From positions 186,001 to 250,000 of the forward strand of contig JADMKE010000024.1 of the NCBI GenBank assembly GCA_018780035.1: 64,000 nt of DNA, given 5' to 3'. The notes under the pieces were generated by a model. That model worked only from the letters and a program-made list of their open reading frames with translations, was not told the origin of the DNA and did not search any database. Source of the DNA: Candidatus Sericytochromatia bacterium (GTDB lineage: Bacteria > Cyanobacteriota > Sericytochromatia > UBA7694). Of this stretch, positions 9,030 to 18,251 are shown piece after piece. Within the stretch, counting starts at the first letter, position 1; every line of letters begins with the position of its first letter. The translations under genes and the position numbers were made by a program.

Positions 9030-11294
9030 ATGCTCTCTTCCCCTCAATTGGCTCACCTTGCCATCAGCTTTATGCTCTTTTCTGGAAATTTTATCCTGTT
9101 CAGTAGCCCTGTTTTCACTGTTTCTGCTGTTCAGGCCCAAAGTGACGCTGTTTCTGGCTCGCTGAGTTTGGCGGTTTTGCCTTTCGAAAATCTGACCCGA
9201 CAACCTGCCGATGAGTGGATGGGTCTGAGCTTTGCTGAAAGCCTGACCGGCACTTTGGCCAAAGTGCCAGCTTTAAGGGTGATTGAACGCAACCAACTGA
9301 AACGGGTCTTAACTGAACAAAATTTTTCTCAATCTGCCTTGGTGGACAGCAGTCAAGCCCCTGCTTTGGGTAAGTTGGTGGGGGCCAAACGGATGGTGGT
9401 GGGACATTTCCAAAAAGTGGGAGATCAATTGCGCATCCAAGCCCGAGTCATTCAAGTTGAAACCGGAGAAGTCTTGCCTGACTCTGTGGTGCAAGTCGAG
9501 GGAAATTCTCAGGCCTATTTTTCTTTGCTCGATCAGCTTTCTGAACAACTGTCCCAAAAATTTCAGCCCCACTCAAAACCCATTCTGACTTCCAACCCAC
9601 ATCTGGCTTTGGCCCAAGAAGCACAGTCTCTCTATTACCGCGGCTTATACCTGCTTGAAAATGGAGATACTTCTCAGCAGCTTGAGGCAGAAGCGCTTTT
9701 TCAAAAAGCCTTGTCTATCAATCCCCAAGATGCGTTGGTTCAGGCCGGTCTTGCCCAATATTATTTAAACAAAGGCAGAACCGGTGAAGGTGAATCAGCT
9801 CTGGCTAAAGCGAGCCATTGGGCAGACAGTGCTTTGACTTTAAACCCCCAATTGCAAAAAGCCTGGCAGATCAAACTTGAAATTTCTGAATACCGCCGCG
9901 ACCCTGTTGCGGGAGAACAGATTCTCCAAGCAGCCTTAAAAGTGTTGCCTGGCAATACAGAATTGATCCTTGCGTATTTAACCTTTTTGGATAATCAAAA
10001 TCTGTTTTCAAATTGGATGACAAGTGCAGAACTCAAGGAACAGTATCAGCGTTTGGGCGCAAATTTGCAAGATCCTCAGATTTTGCTCAATTTGGGAACC
10101 CATTTACTCAATGAGAACCATGGCCAACGCAAACCAGATTATTCAGAAGCGCTTGCCGTCTTGACCCGTGCCCGCATAGGGCTGCCCGACAATCCCACCA
10201 TTCCTTTGTATTTGGGAGACATTTATCTGGCTTTAAACGACCCAGAAAAAGCCCAAAGAGAAATCGAAACGGCCCTGGCCTTGGATCCCCATAGCCAATG
10301 GATCCACCTCATGGCCCACAACAATTTGATCAATTTGGGTTTTCATTACAGACAGAACAATGCCCCTGAAAAGGCCCTAAGCTATTTTGAAAAGGCCCTC
10401 AAACTGGCCCAAGAACTGACCAAAATGGCCCCTCAGAACGTCTTTTATTTGCTTAAAGTTGCAGATGACTTTGATAAGTTGGGTCGCACTGAAGCGGCTT
10501 TGCAAAGTTTGGAACAGGCCCGCAAATTAAATCCCAATCATCCCAATCTCTATACCTTCGAACTCAAATTGTATAAAAAAGCCCAAAACTGGGAGGCGGC
10601 TTTAAAATCGATTGCCAAAGGGATTGAGGTTTGTCTTGCCGCACCCCAAAATTTTTCTGGCATTTTACCCCAATTGTATTATGAAAAAGCCTTTGTCTTA
10701 CGCAGACAGGGCAAAGCAGACGAAGCCTTGGTGATCTACCAAGAAGTGCGCCAAAATTTCGAAGGTTTTCGCAACGTGGCCATCCAAGACATGATTGCGA
10801 TCTACCAAGAAAAAAACAAATTTGAGGAAGCCCTCCAACTGTACCAGGCCTTGTTCAACCTGGACCCCAGTCTGGCAGAAGAAGAATATTACAGTTTGGA
10901 TTATAAACGCAGTTGGATCCTCGCTGAGTTGCATAAAACCCCCCGATCTGCCCCTCTACTCAATGAGTTGGCCCAATTGTCCATTCAGCAAGGAGAGCTT
11001 AAATTTGCGCAACAAACATTCCAGCAAGCCTTGGCGATTGAACCCGAGAACGCCATTATTTTGTATAATTTTGGTTCTTTCTCACTTGGGCAAAGCGCAT
11101 TGGAAGATGCCAAAACTGCATTGGAAAAAGCCTTAAAAAACCAGCCCAAGTATATCAACGCAGCTTATAACTTGGGTTTGACCTATTTGGCTTTGAACAA
11201 AAAAGCGGAGGCCAAAACACTGTTTGAACAGATTCTCAACTGGCAACCCGGCCATGCAGGGGCCACTGAGGCACTGAAAAGCCATTTTCGCTGA
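9030..11294 (+). CDS. Secreted FlgO/CsgG-like protein with TPR array
   Basis: This is a 754-residue envelope protein. Residues 1-37 form a Sec signal peptide ending near VQAQS. Residues about 45-180 are a FlgO/CsgG/TolB-N-like domain (LAVLPFENLTRQPADEWMG, RVIERNQLKRVL, VVGHFQKVGDQLRIQARV), as seen in proteins that bind the outer membrane or its lipoproteins. From about residue 195 to the end run many tetratricopeptide repeats, for example NPQDALVQAGLAQYYLNKG and EPENAIILYNFGSFSLGQ. An AAGGA ribosome site is seven bases upstream. A clear paralogue begins at 61832. The family suggests a periplasmic scaffold or assembly factor; the partner is unknown. Confidence 0.82.
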   Translation: MLSSPQLAHLAISFMLFSGNFILFSSPVFTVSAVQAQSDAVSGSLSLAVLPFENLTRQPADEWMGLSFAESLTGTLAKVPALRVIERNQLKRVLTEQNFSQSALVDSSQAPALGKLVGAKRMVVGHFQKVGDQLRIQARVIQVETGEVLPDSVVQVEGNSQAYFSLLDQLSEQLSQKFQPHSKPILTSNPHLALAQEAQSLYYRGLYLLENGDTSQQLEAEALFQKALSINPQDALVQAGLAQYYLNKGRTGEGESALAKASHWADSALTLNPQLQKAWQIKLEISEYRRDPVAGEQILQAALKVLPGNTELILAYLTFLDNQNLFSNWMTSAELKEQYQRLGANLQDPQILLNLGTHLLNENHGQRKPDYSEALAVLTRARIGLPDNPTIPLYLGDIYLALNDPEKAQREIETALALDPHSQWIHLMAHNNLINLGFHYRQNNAPEKALSYFEKALKLAQELTKMAPQNVFYLLKVADDFDKLGRTEAALQSLEQARKLNPNHPNLYTFELKLYKKAQNWEAALKSIAKGIEVCLAAPQNFSGILPQLYYEKAFVLRRQGKADEALVIYQEVRQNFEGFRNVAIQDMIAIYQEKNKFEEALQLYQALFNLDPSLAEEEYYSLDYKRSWILAELHKTPRSAPLLNELAQLSIQQGELKFAQQTFQQALAIEPENAIILYNFGSFSLGQSALEDAKTALEKALKNQPKYINAAYNLGLTYLALNKKAEAKTLFEQILNWQPGHAGATEALKSHFR

Positions 11295-11300
11295 TTTGTT

Positions 11301-12110
11301 TTAAAACCCCAATTCCTTCAAAACCTCTTTTTGGCGTTCTGAGAAGCCCGTGCGCTGGGTGCCTGCACCCAGTATCAGGTTAAAATACAGACCCTGATTG
11401 CTGAGATTGGGTAAATTGGTTCCTCCAACCAAGCGACGATTGGCTTCCCATTGGGTGGGAGAGGGCACAAAGAGATAGCCCAATTTAAGCCCCACCAAGA
11501 GACCCGTGGCATTGGCAGAATCGGCATTAAAATCAATCAAATAATCAGCCCCAATGCCAATATCGAGAACCACTTGATTGGAGTCTATACGTGACACTTC
11601 TTCGGAGCCTGACAGGCCAAATACCTTGTTTAAACTGCCTGAACCACTGACCGAGAGATGACCCGAACCGATACCGAGTACAGGATAGAGATTAAAATTT
11701 TGGTCTTGATAGACCATATAGCCCAGATTAAACAGGCCATAGCCCCCTGAAACACCCAAAACATCCCCCACGGCATTGGCACTGCGAAAACCATTGAGAC
11801 CCATGCCGCTGCCTCCGAGGATAATGCGATCGAGAATCAAATGGGCCCCACCCCCCTGGGAAATAAAGACATTGCTCAGATTGTTATAGCCCTGATTGGC
11901 AATGGCGCCATTAAAAGCCGTTGTGTCTAAAAATGAAAAACCGGGATCGTACCAAGCTTTGGCCCCTTGGAAGACATCCCAGTTTAAATTGGGTTCAGCA
12001 GAAGCGGATGAAATAAAAAACAGGCTGGAGGCGGTGAATAAGGCCCCAAACAGAGCCATCATTTGGGTGGATACTTGGCGGAATGGGGATTTTAAATCGG
12101 CTTTGAGCAT
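11301..12110 (-). CDS. Predicted outer-membrane beta-barrel protein
   Basis: This 269-residue protein has a long N-terminal signal peptide (about 38 residues, ending SASA-EP). The remainder alternates short hydrophobic and polar stretches rich in Gly, Asn, Ser and aromatics, such as LGVSGGYGLFNLGYMVY and VLDIGIGADYLIDF, which reads like amphipathic barrel strands. A conserved-looking GLLVGLKLGYLF strand precedes the end. The start is well supported by GAGGAG eight bases upstream. The C-terminal residues do not end in the canonical aromatic barrel signal, so the barrel call is by composition only. The gene converges on the TPR gene, with six bases between the stops. The function is unknown. 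Confidence 0.65.
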   Translation of the reverse strand: MLKADLKSPFRQVSTQMMALFGALFTASSLFFISSASAEPNLNWDVFQGAKAWYDPGFSFLDTTAFNGAIANQGYNNLSNVFISQGGGAHLILDRIILGGSGMGLNGFRSANAVGDVLGVSGGYGLFNLGYMVYQDQNFNLYPVLGIGSGHLSVSGSGSLNKVFGLSGSEEVSRIDSNQVVLDIGIGADYLIDFNADSANATGLLVGLKLGYLFVPSPTQWEANRRLVGGTNLPNLSNQGLYFNLILGAGTQRTGFSERQKEVLKELGF

Positions 12111-12207
12111 CAGCTATCTCCTCGGTCAAACTATTTTCCAAGGGACGCAGAACCCAGGCTGCAAGTTCCCCACTGCATAGACACTGCTTGCATCGGCACT
12201 GAGTCGC

Positions 12208-13383
12208 TTAGGCCCATTCTGAGAGCCAGCGTTGAGCAGTTAGGCTGTCGTCTAGTTCTTCCAATAGTGGCCGCAGACAGCGGGTACCCGTTTCTGCCTC
12301 GACCCGATTGCCGCCGTAACAGCGGCCCAGAAACCGACAATCTTTGCAGATATCCGGCAAGGGAGATTCGCGGTAACTGCGAAATCTGCGGTACCAAACC
12401 TCGGGCAGGGAATCTTTCAGAAGGTGCCCCTCTATGGGTAAATGGTCTTCGTTAAAGCCTTTGATGCTACCGTCAGGCAAAATATACAGGCTGTCCCAAC
12501 CACTGTAAGCAAAGAAAGGAGACATATTCAACCAGCTGTCCAATGGGCCCAAATAACCCACCCCAGCGACACTCAAATCATAGCCCTGATAGAGACTCTC
12601 AGCGGCAAAGTGCAAAAGCGTCAACATTTGCTGCTCGTTTAATGTTTGGGCATTTTCAGCCCGACCCGAGCGTGTAATCGGTCGCAAAACCCAATGAGCA
12701 GCGCCGGCCTCAAAAATCACCTGACGCAGTTCGTGCAATTCGCTGAGGTTTTCAGGCCAAACGGTGGTATTTACACTGAGTGTTGGGATTTGCCACTCCC
12801 GCGCCAAACGCAGGGCTTCGAGCGTTTGTTGATAGCTGCCAGGAAATATGCGCAATTGATCGTGACTTTGCTCCAAGCCATCGATGCTGATCGCCAGGGC
12901 ATCGGGCAAATGGGCCCTAAATTGGCTTTCAAACCTTTCAAAATGGTGCCCATTGCTCACCATTCCAACTTTGAGCCCACAGAGCTTGAACACAGCAATT
13001 AAATCAAAAAGATCTTTGCGAACGAGGGGCTCTCCCCCTGTTAAGGTGATTGACTGCAAACCCAATTTGAGCAGATCTGGCAAGGCATTGGCAAAATCCT
13101 CCAAGCTCAGGTCGTTGTAGGCTGTTTCACCTCCTCTTACCCCACAATGGGCGCAGCGCAGATTGCAGCGATTGGTAATGTGCCAAACCACATGCCGCAG
13201 AGGCAACTTTCCGGCCCGCCACATCTCCTGGAATTGCCCCCATTGATCACGGGCAAAATTCTCGCCTGGTAAATCCCCATTCCAATAGGCATGGGGGGCT
13301 TTGTTTAAAAGCCATTTGAGAAAGTGGTCTGAACGTTGGGAAGGAAAGTCCCGCTTTATTACCTGTTCAATTGACTGATCCAT
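12208..13383 (-). CDS. Radical SAM protein with SPASM-like C-terminus
   Basis: The 391-residue enzyme has the radical SAM cluster motif Cys73-x3-Cys77-x2-Cys80 in ITNRCNLRCAHC, the SAM-binding TLTGGEPLVRKD segment, and a C-terminal Cys-rich tail (DICKDCRFLGRCYGG plus a later Cys) typical of a SPASM or Twitch auxiliary-cluster domain. SPASM proteins usually modify peptides or proteins, or mature enzymes. It lies 18 bp behind the PP-loop gene and has no obvious ribosome-binding site; the junction carries a short direct repeat. No precursor peptide was recognised nearby, so the substrate is open. The radical SAM call is firm. Confidence 0.85.
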   Translation of the reverse strand: MDQSIEQVIKRDFPSQRSDHFLKWLLNKAPHAYWNGDLPGENFARDQWGQFQEMWRAGKLPLRHVVWHITNRCNLRCAHCGVRGGETAYNDLSLEDFANALPDLLKLGLQSITLTGGEPLVRKDLFDLIAVFKLCGLKVGMVSNGHHFERFESQFRAHLPDALAISIDGLEQSHDQLRIFPGSYQQTLEALRLAREWQIPTLSVNTTVWPENLSELHELRQVIFEAGAAHWVLRPITRSGRAENAQTLNEQQMLTLLHFAAESLYQGYDLSVAGVGYLGPLDSWLNMSPFFAYSGWDSLYILPDGSIKGFNEDHLPIEGHLLKDSLPEVWYRRFRSYRESPLPDICKDCRFLGRCYGGNRVEAETGTRCLRPLLEELDDSLTAQRWLSEWA

Positions 13384-13386
13384 TTT

Positions 13387-13410
13387 GTTTAAGCGCTCAG
13401 TTTAAGCGCT
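13387..13410. repeat. Short direct repeat at a gene junction
   Basis: The 11-mer GTTTAAGCGCT occurs twice, at 13387-13397 and 13400-13410. It contains the palindrome AAGCGCTT in part. The repeats span the stop codon of the PP-loop gene and the leader of the radical SAM gene. They may simply reflect a small duplication, or could fold in the mRNA. Confidence 0.6.
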
Positions 13411-14373
13411 AAATTGCGAAAAAAGATCGGCAGGCAAGGGCAGATCTTCGGGGTCGCTGTGATCGTGTAACATTTGACGTAATTCATCGGCACTATAGGC
13501 CCCAGAGCGGTACTCCATCTCGATATATCCAGCGTCAGAGGCAAATCCCGTTTGACGTTTGCGTGCAGCAGCAACCAAGCCCGGTACCAGACAATTGCTG
13601 GTATACCCGCCCAAACCAGGATCTTTCCAATTTAATTCAGCCAAGATCTCAGCTTGTTGGGCCGTATTTGTGCGCAGCGCAAAGAGTAAGTGAATCATGT
13701 GCAATTGACCACCTTGGGGCGTGGGCAGTGTTTTGAGGCAAGACACCTTGGGCGTGAGCCTGGTATAGGTCTTATTGCCAAAAGCAACAAAACGCAATCC
13801 ATCGCGCTCACAGATCTGTACCAGGAAATTTTTTACTTGGCCCGCACAAATTTGGCAAAAGTCCAGACCCGTTTGGGCGATAAGTCGGCCTTGGCTATCC
13901 GGGATGTATTCAGCCTGAAAGGCTTCATACAACGGGTTTTTGAGCACTTCCCAAGGTGTCTTTAACGCATCACAGATGCGGGCTGTTTGTTCAAGCACGT
14001 CTGTTGGCAAAAATCCATTGTCGTAAGTAAAGGCTTTTACAGGGATGTCCAAGACATGGCGCAATAAAAACAGACAGGAGAGGCTGTCTTTTCCACCTGA
14101 AAGGGCCAAAAGCAGGGGCTGCCCGCTCGCTTTTAAGGCCCGTAAAAAGCCCAAAAGCTCCTGCTCCAACCAGTTGACATCATAGTTTTGCAAATAGCGG
14201 TTACAATATTCACACAATCCATTGGGATTGAGTTCAATTTGTTTCACACGCAGAGAATCCGGCAGGACTTGGGGGCCTACCGGATAAAAATCATCACGCA
14301 GAAACACACCTGCAGGCAGCAGGCAGCGCTGACAATGGGTGTTAGAGCTGGCGGGAGCAGAAGACACTGGCAT
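13402..14373 (-). CDS. PP-loop ATPase, sugar amidotransferase or thiolase-like
   Basis: The 323-residue protein belongs to the adenine nucleotide alpha-hydrolase (PP-loop) superfamily. The signature SGGKDS is at residues 92-97 in LLALSGGKDSLSCLF. Cysteine pairs C14/C17 and C54/C57 look like the zinc ribbon found in front of the PP-loop in N-acetyl-sugar amidotransferases (WbpG/PseA-like); a third pair is at C173/C176. The family adenylates a substrate and then adds ammonia or sulfur. The ATG at 14371-14373 overlaps the preceding gene by 32 bp, indicating coupling. It pairs with the radical SAM gene just downstream. A PseA-like acetamidino transfer is possible, given the Pse operon elsewhere in the window, but unproven. 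Confidence 0.75.
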   Translation of the reverse strand: MPVSSAPASSNTHCQRCLLPAGVFLRDDFYPVGPQVLPDSLRVKQIELNPNGLCEYCNRYLQNYDVNWLEQELLGFLRALKASGQPLLLALSGGKDSLSCLFLLRHVLDIPVKAFTYDNGFLPTDVLEQTARICDALKTPWEVLKNPLYEAFQAEYIPDSQGRLIAQTGLDFCQICAGQVKNFLVQICERDGLRFVAFGNKTYTRLTPKVSCLKTLPTPQGGQLHMIHLLFALRTNTAQQAEILAELNWKDPGLGGYTSNCLVPGLVAAARKRQTGFASDAGYIEMEYRSGAYSADELRQMLHDHSDPEDLPLPADLFSQFSA

Positions 14374-15073
14374 ATCGCATGGTAATCATGTCTTCAGAGG
14401 TTTGTCCATTGGCATCAATTTGATAGGTGCGGGTTGATCCACCTATCACAACCTGTCCAGGAATTTTGTCTTGAGGGTCATTTATGCTGACTGCTTGTCC
14501 AGCGGGAATCAACATCACGTCACCAGTGTTGAACTCCACTTTAAAACCCTGGACTGGCTTACCTGTTTCAGGATCTTTAAAGGTAGCCGGAGTGGGAGGC
14601 CACTGACTGACGCTGACCCCGTTATCAAGATTGAGTCTCACTGGGGCACCGGGTGTTTCAGAACGCAAAACGGTAGGCGGACCTGCTGGGGTATTTTCAA
14701 TTTTAACCGTGTCAGCTTTAAACAGTTCAGGTGCACCTGGAATTTTTACCGCGGTTTGGGCCTGTTGAGCAGGTGCAGGGGCATCCATATCAAAGACAAA
14801 TTCGAAAGGTTCACTGGCAACTGTGGCCGTGAGAATTTTATTGGTGAGATTTTTATCGAGGTAGCGACCGAGATCTTTTGTGACGTTTTGAAGTTTTGAA
14901 AAATCTTCAATTTTTCCGTCTTTCATTCCCGCAGCCGACTGGACTTCTTTCATATCCAGTTTGCCGTCTTGATTACTGTCCATTTTCAGCAAATCTTTGC
15001 GGGCCTGGGCACTCATCGGCTGGCTGGCTAATTGTTGCTGACCCATTTTGATATTTAAATTAAATCCACCCAT
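14342..15073 (-). CDS. EF-hand domain protein of unknown function
   Basis: The protein has 243 residues from the chosen start. One canonical EF-hand loop is seen, DSNQDGKLDMKE, with Asp, Asn, Asp, Asp and Glu at positions 1, 3, 5, 9 and 12. The middle is Pro/Ala-rich, and the C-terminal half is predicted beta-rich and ends in a short FlgD-like or Ig-like stretch (uncertain). No signal peptide is present. I chose ATG 15071-15073, because GAGG at 15082-15085 lies eight bases upstream of it, whereas an upstream GTG at 15082 would overlap that site. It is the first gene of a three-gene leftward operon with the PP-loop and radical SAM enzymes. Confidence 0.72.
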   Translation of the reverse strand: MGGFNLNIKMGQQQLASQPMSAQARKDLLKMDSNQDGKLDMKEVQSAAGMKDGKIEDFSKLQNVTKDLGRYLDKNLTNKILTATVASEPFEFVFDMDAPAPAQQAQTAVKIPGAPELFKADTVKIENTPAGPPTVLRSETPGAPVRLNLDNGVSVSQWPPTPATFKDPETGKPVQGFKVEFNTGDVMLIPAGQAVSINDPQDKIPGQVVIGGSTRTYQIDANGQTSEDMITMRYASVFCSRQL

Positions 15074-15278
15074 GTTTGGCACCTCGTTTGCTAATTAGAC
15101 AGAATCCAAGACGTATTACTTATACATTTTAGCTGATTATTCAAAAATCTTGTTTAATTTTTGAGCGGGGATTGCCCTGGCTTATTCTTCAGCCTTCACC
15201 CCCTTGCCAGCCCACCTGGAGCCCGGCACAATGAAATGATAAATCAGAGAATGGGATCACCTCATTTAAGGAGCAACC

Positions 15279-16508
15279 ATGAAAAATCTGCTGGCTCTTA
15301 CTTTAAGCGCATGTCTTGCCTTGCCCCTGGGCGCTGCGCAAGCAGCCTCGTTTCAATTGGAACCTGGCAATTGGAATCCTGCTGTGCGCAGCCAGCTCGA
15401 AAATCTTTTGGGCAGCCACAGTTGGCAGGGCAAAAAAGTCGTTTTGGACTTTGACAACACGCTCGTGAGTCGTGATATTGGTGAGGCAACCTTTGCCCAA
15501 TTGTTGATTTCTAACAAAATAAAACGCAGCTCAGCTTTGGATGTCATTTCTCCAGCTTTTGTCAGACAGGGCAAAAATATTTCGCTTGATACCACTGCTG
15601 ACTTGGCTGAATATTATGATGAACTGGCTTCGCTCGACTCCCACCCGGCAGATGTCGAAGCCGCTTCTAATTCTTATGCCTGGGTGGTCCAGGCCATGAT
15701 GGGGCTCTCACCCGTTGAAATTATTGAAGCGACGCGGGCAGCTTACAATCACAATCGTGCAGAACAAGATCGGCCGCAAAACACAGACAGTAAATGGGTC
15801 ATTTCTCCTGGCAAAACCAGTTACCGTGTGCCCTTTTTTAATCCCGAAATCGTTGATTTAATTGGTCAATTATTAAAACATGGCTATGATCTTTACGTGG
15901 TTTCGGGCTCAAATGTTTGGACTGTGCGCCACATGGTAACAGTCGAACTGATGGAGCGGGTCAATGCCAAATTTGGAACCCAATACAAGATTCCCGCGGA
16001 TCATGTGATTGGTGCCAGTGTGCTTTTGCGCGACAAACGAACGGGTCGCTTGGTCAAAGATGCTTTTTTGGCCAAAGAAAATGAGCGATATGCAGCCATG
16101 GATCCTGCAGAGCTGGTTCATTATGAATTGACGAATCAGGCTGTCTTTCCGCTAACGGGTTTCTCAGGAAAAGTTGCGAATATTATTCAATACATCACTG
16201 GCCCAGCCGAAAAACCCTTTTTGGTGGCGGGAGATTCCAGTGGTGATTTTGCCATGTTGCAAATGGCCCAATACCGGCTCTGGTTTGCTCGCTTGGAGAA
16301 AAAAAACTATCAACAGGCGCTCAGTCGCATGATTGGCAAACCCGAACAGGGTACCTGGATGGTACAACCGGTGCTCACTGCGCGCCAACCCGGTTTGTTA
16401 AAAAACCAGGCACATTTAAAGTCTTTGTCTGAAATCGCTGGGCTGAAATGGCAAGAATTGAATGAAAGTTTAGATATTTGGAAAGAACGGGGCATGTACC
16501 GTGATTAA
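15279..16508 (+). CDS. Secreted HAD-family phosphatase (phosphorylcholine phosphatase-like)
   Basis: This 409-residue protein has a signal peptide (residues 1-22, ending AQA). HAD motif I is LDFDNTLV with nucleophile Asp57 and acid/base Asp59; motif II is VVSGSN; motif IV is VAGDSSGDFAML. This order, plus the large insertion between motifs and the periplasmic location, resembles Pseudomonas PchP-type phosphorylcholine phosphatases. It probably hydrolyses a phosphomonoester scavenged outside the cytoplasm. The AAGGAG ribosome site is strong and correctly spaced. Its end overlaps the next gene by 8 bp. Substrate specificity is inferred. Confidence 0.82.
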   Translation: MKNLLALTLSACLALPLGAAQAASFQLEPGNWNPAVRSQLENLLGSHSWQGKKVVLDFDNTLVSRDIGEATFAQLLISNKIKRSSALDVISPAFVRQGKNISLDTTADLAEYYDELASLDSHPADVEAASNSYAWVVQAMMGLSPVEIIEATRAAYNHNRAEQDRPQNTDSKWVISPGKTSYRVPFFNPEIVDLIGQLLKHGYDLYVVSGSNVWTVRHMVTVELMERVNAKFGTQYKIPADHVIGASVLLRDKRTGRLVKDAFLAKENERYAAMDPAELVHYELTNQAVFPLTGFSGKVANIIQYITGPAEKPFLVAGDSSGDFAMLQMAQYRLWFARLEKKNYQQALSRMIGKPEQGTWMVQPVLTARQPGLLKNQAHLKSLSEIAGLKWQELNESLDIWKERGMYRD

Positions 16509-17043
16509 GTTGCTTACTGTGGGCATTTTTTCTCTGGGGTTGTTTTTCTCAACACCGGTATGGGCTGCTTCTGAAGTTAAATCAGCGTACAAAGACCCCG
16601 CTTTGGCCCGCAATATTCCTTTATTGCGGAAAGCATGTTACCTAAAAGCAGCCCCAATATGGGAGGATGGGGCTACTGGACCTGTGATTCAAGCCAATCA
16701 AGCCTATCGGGATTGTCTCTTAGATATCTCCGTAAACGTCTTAAATCAGTATTATTCCATTGAAATGTTTAAACCTTTAAGTCCCCGCCAATTTCTGGAA
16801 AAACAACTCGAATCTGTTTCTAGTTTGGCTTATACTGTTCAGACCAATCTTAAAGTCTGTCTGCCAAATTGTGGCACTATGTGGCAAATGATTGCTTCTG
16901 GTCACGAGGGGGCTTTTTTAGAAGATCTCTTGAGGGACATGGCCGAACGCATTTTACTTGAAACCGATGAAAGTTTATTAACCGATCAAGCCAATTGGAA
17001 AAAATGCTGGGAGTCTCCTGGCACTTGTCCAGCTAAGTTTTAA
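16501..17043 (+). CDS. Small secreted protein of unknown function
   Basis: This is a 180-residue protein with a clear signal peptide (LLTVGIFSLGLFFSTPVWA, cleavage near residue 22). The mature part is helical and has several Cys residues (two near CYLK and YRDCLL, two in KVCLPNCG, two in KKCWESPGTC) that could form disulfides after export. It starts with GTG inside the last codons of the HAD phosphatase gene, so its translation is probably coupled and its role connected to that enzyme. No family is recognised. Confidence 0.75.
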   Translation: MIKLLTVGIFSLGLFFSTPVWAASEVKSAYKDPALARNIPLLRKACYLKAAPIWEDGATGPVIQANQAYRDCLLDISVNVLNQYYSIEMFKPLSPRQFLEKQLESVSSLAYTVQTNLKVCLPNCGTMWQMIASGHEGAFLEDLLRDMAERILLETDESLLTDQANWKKCWESPGTCPAKF

Positions 17044-17048
17044 ACGTG

Positions 17049-17699
17049 ATGTCTGATCTCTTTCACATACCTTACCGGATTCAAAGCGAACGTTTAGTCA
17101 TCCGTTGTTACAGTCCTGCAGATGCCCCCCTGCTCAAACAGAGCGTCGATCAGAGTTTGGAACAACTCAAAATCTGGATGCCTTGGGCCCTCCATGAACC
17201 CACGGATTTGGCCGCAAAGGTTCAGCGTTTGCGGCTGATGCGCAGTCAATTTGATCTCGACCAAGACTATACCATGGGTGCCTTTGATTTGACCGAATCT
17301 GTATTAATTGGTGGCACAGGTTTACACAAACGCGCTGAAGTCGGCTCGCTCGAAATTGGATATTGGGTTCACAGTGCCTATCAAAATCAGGGATATGCCA
17401 CGGAAATCACCCAGGCCTTGGCTCAGGTGGCTTTTGAATTCCACCATGTCAAACGGATAGAAATTCGCTGTGATCCCGACAATCTGGCCTCTGCAGCCGT
17501 GCCGCGCAAATTGGGCTTTGAACATGAAGCCACCTTAAAACAGCGCGACACAACCCCCACAGGCCAAATCCGAGATACCATGATCTGGACGTTGTTTCAG
17601 ACGAATTATTTGCAGTCCCCCTGGCAGAAGTTAGACTTAAAAGTCTGGGATGTGTGTGGAAACCCCCTGCCCAGACCCGTCATGCCTGGCCCCAATTAA
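17049..17699 (+). CDS. GNAT acetyltransferase, RimJ/RimL-like
   Basis: The 216-residue protein has the GNAT core: an N-terminal RLVIRCYSPADAPLL, then IGYWVHSAYQNQGYATEIT, which includes the acetyl-CoA pyrophosphate-binding Q/R-x-x-G-x-A motif as QNQGYA, and IEIRCDPDNLASAAVPRKLGF for the last motif. RimJ/RimL relatives acetylate protein N-termini or small amines. The ATG at 17049 follows a GTG at 17046; no ribosome site is obvious, suggesting coupling to the secreted protein gene five bases upstream. Its stop codon overlaps the stop of the convergent gene by two bases. Confidence 0.85.
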   Translation: MSDLFHIPYRIQSERLVIRCYSPADAPLLKQSVDQSLEQLKIWMPWALHEPTDLAAKVQRLRLMRSQFDLDQDYTMGAFDLTESVLIGGTGLHKRAEVGSLEIGYWVHSAYQNQGYATEITQALAQVAFEFHHVKRIEIRCDPDNLASAAVPRKLGFEHEATLKQRDTTPTGQIRDTMIWTLFQTNYLQSPWQKLDLKVWDVCGNPLPRPVMPGPN

Positions 17700-18223
17700 G
17701 CTTCTGGCAGGGTATCCAAAGGTCCCAATCTTTGGGGGTCTTCGCTCTCACTGGCATAAATAGAGGTAAATTCAAAAGTTTTTAAAAACTGTCCCATTTG
17801 TTGGCCTTTAACATAGCCACTCTCTATTTTAAATTGGGTATCCATTTTTCGCATGCGTTGGCCCATCAGTTCAATGACTTTTTGAGCCAAAATTGGGTAT
17901 TTGCCAATCAGGTGGTTAAACATATCCCTGTCCAAAGCCACGACATGGGTACGGCTGCCTGCTTCGACGGAAGCTGTACGTTCAAGCTGGTCGAGCAATG
18001 CCATTTCACCAAAAATATCGCCTGGATTGAGTGTCCACAGTTCTCGGCGGTTCATTCCGCTGCCAATGAAGACATTGACAGTGCCAGAAACAATAAAATA
18101 GACTTTGTCACCCGGCTCTCCCTCACTAAAAATGCGGTTGTGTAATTCGTAAATACGGCCATGTTGCTGACCCAGAAAGGCCAGGGCACTGCGATAAGCT
18201 TCATTTTCTGCAGGTGTACTCAT
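17696..18223 (-). CDS. Cyclic nucleotide-binding domain protein
   Basis: The 175-residue protein consists mainly of one CAP-type cyclic-nucleotide-binding domain: IFSEGEPGDKVYFIVSG, then NPGDIFGEMALLDQ with the phosphate-binding cassette (GEMALL), ERTASVEAGSRTHVVALD. There is no DNA-binding helix-turn-helix, so it probably senses cAMP or cGMP for a partner protein. I chose ATG 18221-18223 because GGAG lies six bases upstream; a longer frame to 18301 would run across the predicted promoter. The gene stands alone in the leftward direction. Confidence 0.83.
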   Translation of the reverse strand: MSTPAENEAYRSALAFLGQQHGRIYELHNRIFSEGEPGDKVYFIVSGTVNVFIGSGMNRRELWTLNPGDIFGEMALLDQLERTASVEAGSRTHVVALDRDMFNHLIGKYPILAQKVIELMGQRMRKMDTQFKIESGYVKGQQMGQFLKTFEFTSIYASESEDPQRLGPLDTLPEA

Positions 18224-18251
18224 GGGGGCTCCTTCAAACGTGATGGAATCG

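Noticed and set aside
8911-9165. An 84-codon frame overlapping the start of the TPR gene
   Set aside because: It overlaps the signal-peptide region of the secreted TPR protein in another frame and has no ribosome site or family.
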